Assembly: GCA_013399695.1 (NCBI GenBank)
Contig: VXAU01003708.1
Coordinates: 346,266-410,265 of the forward strand
Direction of reading: 5' to 3'
Source of the DNA: Formicarius rufipectus
Taxonomy: Eukaryota > Chordata > Aves > Passeriformes > Formicariidae
Length of the DNA stretch: 64,000 nt
Numbering within the stretch: position 1 is the first letter of the stretch; each line of letters opens with the position of its first letter. Position numbers and translations under genes: made by a program. This document shows, piece by piece, positions 11,190-23,400 of this stretch. Under the pieces are notes generated by a model. That model worked only from the letters and a program-made list of their open reading frames with translations, did no database searches and was not told the origin of the DNA.

Positions 11190-11403
11190 ACCTGCTGCCT
11201 GTGCTCTGGGTGGGACAGGCGGGTGCAGCTGGAGCTGGTGCAGCCCCCGCCCGGGGCCATCCTGCCCGCACAGCCTCTCCCCAGGGCTGGGGTGATCGAG
11301 GGCAAGTCCGACCCCTCGACGGCCACCTGAGCACCGACCTGCTGCTCTGAGGAGGCAGCACACCCACCGCAGCATCCTCCGAGGCTTGGGGACAAGAAGG
11401 GAC
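11190..11403 (+). promoter_or_regulatory. GC-rich, CpG-containing block upstream of MT-Ox exon 1
   Basis: This ~210 base block is clearly richer in G+C than its surroundings, contains about ten CpGs and no TATA box, and ends directly before the proposed first coding exon. An in-frame TGA at 11293 precedes the ATG. It is a plausible TATA-less promoter/5' UTR for MT-Ox, inferred from composition and position. Confidence 0.45.
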
Positions 11404-11419
11404 ATGCACAATCCTGCAG
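11404..11419 (+). CDS. MT-Ox: MT-Ox proposed coding exon 1 (16 nt)
   Basis: ATG CAC AAT CCT GCA G followed by a strong GTAAAT donor gives MHNPA plus one base. The phase (1) fits exon 2 exactly and makes Glu at the joint: MHNPAE-TPAGYIAENL. It lies at the end of the GC-rich block, after an in-frame stop at 11293, and is the first ATG after that stop. Micro-exons are easy to propose by chance, so this is probable, not certain. Confidence 0.55.
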
Positions 11420-14400
11420 GTAAATTCCCTGTGTGTGGGGTAGGGAGCTCCAGGAGAGACGGTGTGACAGGAGGGGACACGGCGTGATGCCCCAGTCCTG
11501 GGTCCCCAGCGTCCTCAGGGAGATGTGACCTGCAGGCTCTGTGGCTTGGCAGAGAGGAGCAGAGGGTGGGTTTACTGAGGGGAGGAGTGAGCCTGAGCAG
11601 GGGAAAGAGAGGGGTCTGCAGTGGGGGTAGGATGCTTCCCAGGAGAAAGGGTTGGGGTGGGAAGGTGGACACACACAGTGTCAGGAGAGTTTTGGCTGTG
11701 ACTAATTTCTGATGGATTGAGGTGCTTGTTTTTATAAATAATTTTTTGTCCCTGATGGAGCATTGAGTAGATTCAGCTTTTCTACTTCTTTTTCTAGAAG
11801 TAGAACCTGTAGAAAACATATCAGCTAGTGTATGTTTTCCTTGCTTTCCCCTGAAGTTTAGTCAGAGTTTAACTCCCTAGTCCCTGCCACAAGCAGCAGC
11901 TTCCCCACTCCTCCCCTTCTTCCTCCTCATGCTTGCACTCCACTCCTAAGCCCCCACCTGTCCCCAGACAATCACTGCTGGCTTTGCTGCAGGCTCTGGC
12001 ACTGTGGATGCTGAAGCTGAACCCCGCTCAGGACCCCCTGCAGTATTGAATGGTCACACACTTGGGTTTGGCCCACACTGCCAGCCCACCCTTGTCCCCA
12101 CGTGGGCCATGACATCCCTGTGCCCCAGCACATGGCCCTGCCTGGGTTTCTGGGTGCTGGGTTTGGAGCAGCTCCAGATGTATCACAACCACACTCCCTG
12201 CCCCCTCTGCTACTGTCCCACCTGTATGATGGGCATATGCCACACCTGGGGTTAATGTGTTTGGGTCAAGCAGTAGCACAGGCTCTCCTAAGAGGTTGCA
12301 GTTCTTCATGCAGGGTTCTGGTGGGGTCAGGAAACAGCTCAAGCAGTGCATGGTGGTTTCCATAATCAGGATTGCCTGAGAAAACGCCCCAACTGAGGTG
12401 TATTTACACACTAGACAAAGTGTTGAGTGTTGTGATAGGCTGTTGTCAGTGCCTGAGGTGCCTTGATGAATATGATGCCTTAAACTGCTTGGGATGATTT
12501 TATTAGATTGGCTTTCCAAGTGTTTAGAACCAACCAGCTCCTGCCAAAGTGTCTGGCAGTGGAGCACTGAGCTGCCTTGGCAGCAAAGTGTTCAGGTGGA
12601 TTGTGTTCAGTGCTCTGCCCTGGCTATGAAAGGGAGCTCTTCTGGAAGTCATTGCTGAAGTCCAAAATAGATAACTGGAAGGTGAAATGAGGATAGCCCA
12701 AAAATGGGAACCAAATATTTGGTTCTACATCTTTAAATGTGGCATCTTTGTTTTTGCCAAAGCCAGACTCTCTTCTTGAGTGCTTATCTCTGTGCCTCCT
12801 TCTGGGCAACCCCCTGAAAACACTAAAGTGTCCTTCTTTTTCCCCCACCAAAAACGTGCCAGCTAAGCACAAGCTGCAGAGTTTAATTTCACTTTTGGAG
12901 AAGCAGGTGCCTCCATGACATTGCATCTGCTGCTCAGGGGACACTGATGTCCCACACATACAATCTAATTTAGAGCTTTATATAGTCCAGCAGTTTTGCT
13001 GGAGTTGTGCAAACCTGTGCAGTAAAATAAAACAGTCTTCCTGGAATAATATTAGAAATAATTAAAAAAAAAATGGGGGGACAAAAGGTAGTTACATAAA
13101 GTTCAGCTTATCTTAGTACTCAGAGCCTTGGGCCGGGCAGCCAGCCCTGAGCTCTGCTCTGACTTGTCTGGTGCTTGCATAAATGAAGGCAATTGTGACC
13201 TCTGCTGTTGGCCCAAAGCATCACCAGGCTGCAAAAAATGCAGCACTCCCTGAAAAGATTGTATAATCTTGGATGGAGAGCTGCTCTTGGCATGCCCTGC
13301 CATCCCCAGCAGCACCTCTTGGCGCTCGTGGTTGGTGTTACAACACAGGTTACAAAACACAGGGAGGTAAGTCTTGTTTGCCATCGTGTGACAGGCAATC
13401 CATGCCTGTTACTCATCCAGAAGCTTAACATGATGATTACTGAAATCTGACATGGATTATAAACATGATTTTTTTTCCCCCTAAATTAACAAAAACCTCA
13501 AGTGCTTGGCAGGGAGGATGAGGAGATCCCAACCTCCAGCATTCTCCAAGTGTACAGCAGGAGCCTCTGGATGCTCCCTCATGTGGTGGTGAAAATGCTG
13601 CAAAAGGAGTGTGTGTCCTCTTTGCTCAGTGTGCAGCTGGACCGAGGTCAGCAACTGACATTGTTTGGGAAGGGGTGGTTATTACTGCACTTGCAATTAA
13701 TTATAAAGCTGCTGGATGAGACATGAGCTGCCCCTTTGCCATCTGATGGCAAGAGATTGGGATGAGATGTAAATCATCTTATCATACAATCATAGAATGG
13801 ATTGGTTTGGAAAGGATCTTAAAGATCATCTTGTTCCACCCCCCTGCCATGGGCAGAGACACCTTCCACTATCCCAAGTTGCTCCAAGTCCCATCCAACT
13901 CGGCCTTGAATAATTTCAGGGATGGGGCAGTCACAATTTCTCTGGGCAACCTGTTCCAGTACCTCACCACTCTGTAGAATTTCTTCCTAACATCTAATCT
14001 TAACCTGTCCTCTGTCAGTTTAAAGTTATTGCTCGTTGTTCTGTCACGACTCACCTTGTAAATAGTCTCTCTCATGTTTCTTGAAGACCCTTTTCAGGTA
14101 CTGATGTAAAGTATGTTCTCTTTTCACTCACTCCACTTAGTTCATTGCAGCTTTTCTGTCATAGGGAATAAAATCCTTCTAGGGGCAATCTGCTCCACCC
14201 CAGTTACACTCCCAGCCTCTTGCCCTGTGTTTCTGACATCTGATCTTGCAAATGCTTTCCTAACCCAACACATGCTCTTACACTTGAGGAGTGGGGGAGT
14301 TTCTATTAATTGTGTCTCCCTCTCTGGGGCCATGGCTTGCTGTGGTCCATGGTTGCATTGCTGCCACAAGGGTTTCTGGGGTCTCAGAGCAAGTTCAGTG

Positions 14401-17400
14401 CCATGGGCAGCATTGCTTTGGCCCCAGGGCAGGGTGACCTACATCCTGGAGATGTTTCTGCAGCCTTTGCAACACTGATATATTGTTGTGTTGTGCTTGT
14501 TTATTTTTACCTGAATAATCAGCTTTTGGCAGGGTCTGGCTCATGAAAAGGTACTGGGAGTTCTGCCATGTGGTACTGGTGGATTCAAGCATGGTTTGGT
14601 TTTGTTCCCCAAGAAACAGTGAGTTCAGGATGGTGCATCACCACCCAAACTGTTGTGGCAAGTTGAAGGCAGGAGAAGGGTTAGGAGGTTGTGTTCCTGC
14701 CTGATTGTTACATCACCTGCTTAAAATCATTAGTTGAAGACTGTCTTTGATTTTATGCCATCATGCATTTGGCACAATAAATTTTATCATAGAATGGTTT
14801 GGGTTGGAAAGAACATTAAAGAGCCTGTAATTCCAACCTCCTGCCATGGGCAGGGACACCTTCCACCAGAGCAGTGTTTGAGTGTTGGTCAGGTTGGCTG
14901 CACTAGGACAGGTTTAATTGTATTTTAGGCATGAGCATCATGGACTTTGTGCACAGCAGCCACTGTGGCACAGACATATACTGGGGACACTTATGCATCC
15001 CACTGACACACAGATATTGGAGATACTCCTTTTTACAAAGCTACACCCTGTGCCTGCATCTCCTGGCTTAGAGGATCTGCCTGGTTTAGCAAGAGCAGTT
15101 TGGGAAGCTCTCTGTTTTCTTCAAGGACAAAGCTACCTAGAGGAGTGGGTTTTGTATGTGATTGTTTGATGTTTGTCTGAGAGCTTCCAAAGCAAAATTC
15201 ATGTTTTTAAAACATTCTTTTCCTTGATCTGCTGTGCTGATCCCCCGAAAAGGGAGAGTGGTTGCGACAAGAATCTATTAGAAGTATAAATTTTTTTCAG
15301 TTTGAAAGGGTTTCCATGATTGTTTTCATAGTAATTAAACCCCCTATATTTTCCATTAAAAAAATCTGTATTTTGTATTAAAGAAGACCACAAAAGTGCA
15401 CTTTTTTTTTTTTGTACTCTAAATTCTTCTTCCATTGATTTGAGCAGTTACAAAATTGTTATTCTTCCTTTTCCATTGCAGAAACCCCTGCGGGATACAT
15501 TGCTGAGAACCTTCTCAAAGCCAAAGAAATAGCCTTCAATGACTCTTGCGTACCTGAGCAGCTCAGGAATTACTTACAAAAAGCTCTTGATGTTGCTCTT
15601 GGACTAGACCCTTACCTGGATGCAATGGCAACTTCTAAGAGGTACAGACTCTCCTCTGTAACCTTGTTTGTGTGACTCTGTTCTTAGATTGTCTGTCCAG
15701 AACATGCCTTAGATGTGGGGGAAAGAGGGAGGAAGAAGAATGAGAGTTAACTGCACCCAAATATATGGCGATGGATGGATATGTGTGTGTGTGTGTGTAT
15801 GTGCACCTGTGGTCTGGAGGAGAGGAGGTGAGAACCAAGAGGTCTTACCTCTAAATTTTGGGGCATGTTCTCCCAGCTGACTGCTGACTATGGCAATGTC
15901 TGTGTTGGACCATATCTTGGGGAATACCAGCACACCAGCCTGCTGTAAGGCTCAAAGAGTGAGCCCCTGGCTCAGACTGGTGCTGGGATAAATAAAGAAC
16001 AAGGAAAACCAGCACCTCTGGATCCACCCTCTAATAACAGCCTTTATATGCAGCTTTTATCTCCAAGCGCTCAACAAACATTAATTAATCTGCTAACTAA
16101 ATTACTCTAGTAACTAAACTAATTAATTAAACTAATTTAAGGTATCATTAATTCAGAAGTCCAACTGATACCCTCATTATTCTTTTCTGAGCTACAGTGT
16201 ATTACCCAGCCATGTGGGGCCTGCTAAACAATTCCCATTTATCAGTGTACATTTTGATATGTGGAAAAACCCAGTTCTGTCTAAAATTGACAATGTGTAA
16301 ACTGTTCCAGGCTGTGGATTATGGGAACACTGAGCCTTCATTCTGTTGCTGAAATAATAGCTGATAGTTGTTTGACTTACACTTGCTGTAGGATAATAGC
16401 TATACATTATCTTATTAAAGTTGTTAAAGCATTTGTGAGGGGCAGAAAAGAGGTTATATGAAATGTTCTACTCTTTAAGTCTTGGATTATCTGAGTGTCG
16501 CTGACACGGGTTATGAATTCTTTCTCATTTTCCTGAAGAGTAGGGAGGGGGAAGTTGGAGGGGAAAAAAAAAAAAAAGGCTGAAATGTCTCTAAATTCTG
16601 GCCTGCAGAATGATCACCATCCATTCCTGGTGGTTGCTTTCTTCACATAGGGTAATCTAACCTGTCTGGAGGCTATGGACTTCTTCCAGTCATCTGTTGC
16701 CTTCCCTGTGTAATAGGGAGCATCTCACTTCATCCAGAGACATTGCCAGAAGCCTGGCTTCTGTAAAATAGCATCTGGAGACACCCCATTTTCTCAGCAG
16801 TTTGTATGGAAAAGCATGTTTTTCCTGTCTTGCAAAACAATTTAGATTTTACATCTTTTTCCCTATTCTGCAATGAAACCTTTTTTCTTGGCTGAAACAA
16901 AAAATAATTGTTGTAGAGCTGAACAAAACCTGGCCAGAGCAACTACAGTAGTTCACTCCAAACTAGCAGATAGATAGAGAGCTGTCTGGAACCAACTGGG
17001 AACAGGAAATACCTGAAGTTAAACAGTGGAGAATGCTTCCCTTTGGTCCCTTTCTTCCCAAGTCCCTGTGGCTGGGGTGGCTGCCAGCACTGAGATGGGC
17101 TTATGGCCAAGTCAGGTCCTCTTAGGACTGGAATTTAGGATATTTGTAATGCTTCTGGGCTAATTTTTCATGGTATTGCACAGCTGGACCACTTCTAGGT
17201 GTTCCCTCTTGGTTGTTGCTTTTTATGTAGGACTCTCAGATTTTGGTTGTTACCATAATGGTGAAATTTATTTGTTTTTCCAGGAAAACTTCTCCTGCCC
17301 ATGTCTCAGGGGATGATGAAGGAGCTGAAAGCAGAGTTAGGCTGCAGGGAACACGTGCCTGTGGCTCACTGAATGGCAAGTTGGTCAACCAAGAGGACAA

Positions 17401-20400
17401 AATTTCACCAGATTGGTGTAAAGGTTATCACTAATGTTGAAGTCCTAAGTGAGGAGAGGATGAATGCCATGGCAATGCTCAGAAAATGTGGGAAATTACT
17501 GAAAAAGAAAGAAATGAGCTTCCTGTGGGCTTTGATCTTCCTTTGGCATGAATTTTCCCTGTCCCATTGCTCCTGTGCCCCTGTACTCATGCACACATGC
17601 CCATGCATACACTTGTGAGTGCTTTAATTCACATTGCCAGCCCCATCCCTTGATAAGCAGCAAAAAGATCACTCTTGTTGGAAGGGAGAGGAAGGGAAAA
17701 ATCATTTTGGTTGGGTTTGGAGGTGTCTGTTAGGGGTTTATGTGCTTTTTGTGGTGGAGGTGGCCTGTGGCCAAGCACTGTACCTTTACAAGTAGCAATA
17801 CCCAGGCTTGTATCAACATATAAAGCCTATTACACTAAATCTATTCCCAGATTCATTCTTCCCAGATGTTCCCATCTTTGGAGTAATATATCATCCCAGT
17901 GAAGTACTCTTATAATGTATTACACTAATACATTGTTCGAAGGACACCACTGATGATAAATTTCTTAAATGATGGTGCTGTCTAGGGATAATGACTCTAA
18001 GAGCAAATGCAAGGTAATGTAGTGATTTTTTTTTTAAACTGGATTCCAGAAAGAATATGGAACCATCTCAAAGCCATTTTCATATGGAGGGAATGTTAAA
18101 ATATGCAATATTTCAAGCACTATTTAACAAGCACTTGAACAATAGCAGCATTAATGATAAAGGTTCTACATTTAAAACCAGTCCCTTTATTCTGTTGTCT
18201 TTTATCTGCATTTTAGATGAAATTTTGTCAGATTCTGTTGTTAAACCCTTATTTGAGAGTGTTTTAAGATTGTGGGGTTTTTTAATTATTTTTAATGATC
18301 ACTTAAAAGGCACATCTGATTTTCCTTGCAAACAGGGTACAGTCTTTCCTAAGGTTTTATTTTTAATTTTTCAATTCTTGTCTTTCCACAGGCCAAATTT
18401 TTAGGATGTTTGTTCATATGATCAGAGCCAGGAAGATTTTATTAATTGGCAAGCTTAAAGGTTACAGTATCCTTGCTATTGCAGAGGAATTGCCAGATGA
18501 TGGCAAAATCTTTGCATGTGCTGAAGCGCCGTATCTCGGAGTGAACAGCCAAGAAGCATTTGATTATTCTTCAGATGGCAAAAAGATAAGCATGCGAGTG
18601 GGACCCGTGGCAGACACCTTGGAGGTAATGTCAGCTGGAAGGGGCGTTTGGGAGCTCTTGTGCAGAGCACCTTAAAGCATTTTGGGCAGGCTCTATTTCC
18701 TGCACACCAAAAGCTGGATGGTGGCATTAGTTTGCTTGCAAATATGTGAACACGTGGTTGCACTGGGGTTATTTCTTATTCACAGTGTATGATGGGACAG
18801 CTCTATCCCACAAGACAGGTTTGGTTTTTTTTTTGTTTTGTTTGTTTGTTTGTTGGTTTTTTCTTTTTTTTTTTTCTTTTTAACTAAAAATCCTGCAGCT
18901 TTTTGATCAGCTCTCAATGTAGATCGAGAGGCCTCAGTGGCAGTTTTACTTGATATTGGTTGGCTTTGTTTTGGATCTCTAGTTCCAAATATAGCAAACA
19001 AGAAGAGTGTATCTGTACCCTGCTGAGCCAGCTCTTGAGAAATACAGCTTGCTCCCAATGTTCACAAGAATCAGGAAAGTCGTGGAGAAGTTTGTAATTC
19101 AGCCACAACTTCTCAGTATTTCCCTCCGCTGCCAACTCTGTGGGAAATTAAGCCCCAATTTCTCACTCCCAGAGCAAGGTGATGAGCTTAAGACAAATAA
19201 GGCATTAGCTGTATTTGTTTCATTCTGACTAGTGACTTTGTCCCAAAAAAGTGAAGATTGTCAGCAGCTCACATTTAATTCCAGTTTTTGAATCTCCAGG
19301 ACACTGCCACAGGTCCAGCACGTGACCAGGTGATGCCCATGCCAGGTTCGTTAAATAGCCTTTCTATTATTAATACAAACCAATTTGATCTTATTCTGTT
19401 TTCAATCTGGATGTGTCAGTGTGAGCTTGATTGTAACTTTATTTGTATTAACAGGCACCATATTTATTTCTAAAATGAAATGGCCAGGAGCTTACTGACC
19501 TCTGGCTTTTATGACCTCCAAGTTTGATAAGAAAGAAACAAAGAGCTTTACCAAGTATTTGAATAAACGAAATGTTACAGATCACCTGCAATGTGCAGCT
19601 TTTAAAATCCCAGCTTCCCGCAGTGAGTGTGAAATTAATTGAATTGCTGTTGCTCTCTAGTGCCCATTCTGTGCAACTGACTTACTGTGACTGAATTAAA
19701 ATATCTGGAGGCAGGCAGAGTACATGCTGTGTAGAGATTAAAGAAAGGAGCAAAGACATGAAAATTAAATCCTTAAAACAGAATGTTGCAATTGATTTTA
19801 TATCATCCAATTGCAACATGAAAGCACATCCTGACCCCAGTCCTGCAGGTGCTTGGGACTTCAAATACCTCTTGGAGCTGTTGGGAACAGACATGTTCAT
19901 GTTTGTCAGGAAAGAGGTCTCAGCATGGGGACACCTCTCTGTGCAGGATTTCTGCACTGGTCTCTGAACTTTTGCTCAGTGTGGCAAATATTTTGTCATT
20001 GGTATCAGGACAATTAGGATTGTCCTACAGGTTTAGTCCCCAATGGCTGTAAATACTGAAGCAATGAATTTGGTGGCCTCTCTGGTGCCTTGGCATTTTG
20101 GGCTTCGTGAAGTTTGCCTGGTTGGAGTTAGGCAGCCATATGGGAACAGGCCTGGAAGAGGCTCAGGCTGTGAACAGCATGCTGCCTTTTCCCTCCCAGA
20201 TGACCAGTTTAGACTGGAGACACCATGGGTGTCCTCTGCTGCTGAAAGGCAGGAGGACAAGGCAGTCACAGGTGGGAGGTGGGTAAGGGATGGCACAGCT
20301 GATCTCTCTCAGCTCAGCTTCATAGAGGAGGTGGAGAACAGTGTTTCTGTACCCGTGATCTGCAGGGAGGCTGGTCTAGAGCAGATCTGGCTGATGTTTG

Positions 20401-23400
20401 TTGAATAGCACTGTGAGATTTGAAAGAGCTGGAGCAAGCTGTGGCAAGGATTGTCTTTGTTGCCAACAGTGTCTGCAGCCTGAGGTTTCATTCTTGTCTC
20501 TTTGGAGAAATTAGAGTGCAAAGGTGGCCACCTACCACTTGCTCTTTGGAGGTGTCTGATGCAGCTTTCTTGCTCTGGTGATGATGGACGAATTTTGCTT
20601 TCAATCTGAGTGCAATAGAGCAGGATTTCTGCTTATCTGCTGCTCCTCAAACTTTTGCAGTAATACAAACTCCTGAGAGTAGGATTTGCCTTGCTGCACT
20701 GCACAAAGCACAAAAATGTCATATGATATATAGATTAACTACCTGCCAGGGAAGTCCTTCTCTGCTGCATGAAGCTATGATTCAGAAAGTCCAAACTGCC
20801 AGAAGGTGTATAATCTCTCCCTTCTGCTGTAAAACTAGTCTACCCAAGAGTTACATCTAGTTACATCCTAGCCTCAGGTAGAGTGCTGCAGGTTATGTCC
20901 AGTGCTGCCTCCACATCTGTTGCTGATGCCCTTTACAAGGAAAGCTGCCAGATGTTGCAGCAGTTGCCACAAGGATGCAACACATCTGTGTCAGTGTGCC
21001 TCAGACAGTGGAGCTTTAGTGGCACTCGGGTGGCTCTGGCTCTTCTCCTTATAACCAAGACTCATCAGGGCTGTGAATGAGCAGTGTAAAGGCAGCACAT
21101 CAGTCCAAAACAGCACCCTGACCAGGCTCTCTGAAACCTCTCAGTCTTCTTTTGCGTTATCCCACAGCATTGGTAGAGTCAGCCAGTTTCCCTACCTCCT
21201 GTCCCAAAATATCTGACATTTTGACCTGTCAAGGCATTCTAAGGATCAGACAGGAAGCACAGAGCTCAAATAGACAGTGGGGTTCATTTGGCAGCTGACA
21301 GCACTATGATAAAATTCCACCTTTCCCAAACGTGAGAGATAGACACTGCTAAGCTAGATGAAGTCTCCACCAAAGCATGTAGCTCACATACACCATGGCA
21401 CAAGCCTCTGTACCCAAGTGCCTCAGTAACTTTTACATAATATTTTGAAATGTGGACTGAGAGGAAGCTTTTCCTTGGGTTCAGTCTCAGGTATGGGTAC
21501 TCTCAGTGGGAATTAACTATCTTTTCAATGTGTGCTGGGCCAGCATTTAAAAACATTTCCAAACAAGGTCCTTAAGTCTGTTGTGCTGGGCCTGGATAAT
21601 GTGCCTTGCCATGAATCTGCTGCCAGCAAGAGCCTGATCCTACACAAAGAGCTTCCTTCGATTCCCAGTGGACTTTTGCTTGAACAATGGCTGCAGGATT
21701 GAGTCCAGACAGAATGCAAACTACAAGGAAATTATTCCCATCCAGGATTTTGATCCTTCCATTTTAAAATTGAAAGTGCTACACAAAAAACAGCACCATG
21801 TTTGCAGCCGATTTTGCTGATTGCAGGGCATTGTGTAAGCATGTCGGAGTTTGCTTTCTTCTTTTTTCCCCTCCTTTTAGCAGACAGAATAGGTGAAGAG
21901 GTTGAGCTGCAGATCTCATTTCTCCTGTTTTGCTGCTTGTGAAGTCTGCCAACAGAATCCACCTTGACAAAGTCAAGGACTCTGCGTTTAATGTTGAACT
22001 GAGTGAATAAATTATGCATGAAATTGTGTCGGAGTCTCTAGTGTGCTCTAGAATTGCTCCTTTTGATATGAAAGGTTAATTCAGAAAGGAGTCCAAAATA
22101 GCTGGAAATTGTGAGGATAAGTGGATAGTATTCACTGTTGTGAGCTGTTATTACTAGAAATTGCATTCCCTCTCTGGCTTCCCTAGAGATTTCGCTTTGC
22201 CGGTGAATATAAACTGTACTCAATAGAATAGCATTTAGGAGTAACAAGAGTGTATGTCCACATACAGTAAAATATTCTAATGGTGTTTTAAAAGGAACCT
22301 GTACTTTTTCATGTATTCTGTGCACCCTAAGGATGGATTGCTATTACATTTAGGTCAAGAACAAGGCATAGGGAAGGTAATAAGTTTTGAGTACATCTTT
22401 ATTACAAATATGCTGACTGTATGATCCATATCAAAGGAACTGGGCAGTCATTTTTTTCATGATTGAGTTTGTATGTGCCTTATGTTGTCTCTGAGAAGGA
22501 CTGCAATTGGGTTTTCTCTGAGCTTTGGCAAAGATTCATTCATGTTTTTATTCAGGATGTCCTCTCCCTGATCTTTTGCTGTATCCATCAGCAGTGCTGC
22601 TCTGCCCTTTGTCGTGGTCTCTTTTGGTGCATTTCCTCAATGGAATGCAGCGTTACACTTTTTTTTTTTTTTTTTTTTTTAAATTCAAAAGGGAGTTAAT
22701 GACTCACTGTAATGAAAAGCATTAATTTTAGCCAAGTTTGCTCTGAATTAAAACTCTTATTGCCATCTGTTACCATCTATGATGACTCTGTAGCAAGGAG
22801 CAGGGATTGCACTGTAAACACTCAGGAAATGAGTTTCAGCAGGATATTTTGCAGGCAGATTATTTGCTTCTGGGTCTCAGCTTTCCTCACAGTTGGAGTT
22901 GTTGGGGTTCTGCCTCTCTCCAAGCAAAGGGCAAGGGCATCTCCAGTGTGCTGGGAGGTCCCAGGCAGGGGCTGGTCCAGATTGTGCTGGGAGGGCAAGG
23001 GTTGTCAATCCCTCCTCTTAAGGGCCCTAATCTGTATGGGACAGCAGGGAGTTGTCCTTTTCACCACTGCACCCATCTTTCCAGTGCCTGGCTCTGCAGT
23101 CAGAGCTACCAGCAGAGCAGGTTTATTGCTTTATGGATGTCTTGGTTCAGCAGTGGGTGCTGGTGGTGAGGAAATCCTCTCCAGTGTGGTGCCCTGGACA
23201 CGATGACCACTTGTCTGCTAGCCAAGGAAACAGAGGACTTTCTCATTGCTGTGGCTGTTTTTCTTCTGCTCTAGGGGCAAAGCTGGTTCAAGTCATTTCA
23301 TGGTTTCTCTTAGAGTCCTGGAGCTGTTTCCAGCTAAATATGGAAAACTCAGCAGCGATTTTGAAGCTGCAGAAACAAGAAACTCAAATGATGGCAGGTC

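Larger units (their letters stand above)
8812..11403. other. Divergent intergenic region between EEVS and MT-Ox
   Basis: EEVS and MT-Ox are transcribed away from each other from this 2.6 kb stretch, which probably holds the promoters of both. It contains the TATA-like box for EEVS, two CACGTG E-boxes, an old MIR-like SINE, and a GC-rich block next to MT-Ox exon 1. I see no further coding exon. Confidence 0.65.
11420..15481 (+). other. MT-Ox: MT-Ox intron 1
   Basis: A 4.1 kb intron. It contains two CR1 pieces (13786-14100 and 14788-14881) and otherwise unique sequence. No additional exon was supported. Confidence 0.6.
15642..18391 (+). other. MT-Ox: MT-Ox introns 2-3 region
   Basis: 2.7 kb between exon 2 and exon 4 that must hold exon 3 by phase. 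I searched for the expected W.....(E)GKT segment and found the best, though frame-broken, candidate at 17284-17442. A stray GKTQF-like reading near 16262 lacks supporting splice sites. The TG microsatellite is the only clear repeat. Confidence 0.6.

Noticed and set aside
11106..11819. Long minus-strand open frame (237 codons) opposite MT-Ox exon 1
   Set aside because: It follows from GC-rich and purine-biased composition of the plus strand, has no family resemblance and no splice logic.
16200..16350. A GKTQF-like reading considered as the missing MT-Ox exon 3
   Set aside because: A stop lies just upstream in that frame, no usable donor follows, and the upstream HDW-like segment is absent.
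22659..22680. T-run considered as the tail of a processed pseudogene
   Set aside because: No coding similarity adjoins it on the appropriate side.
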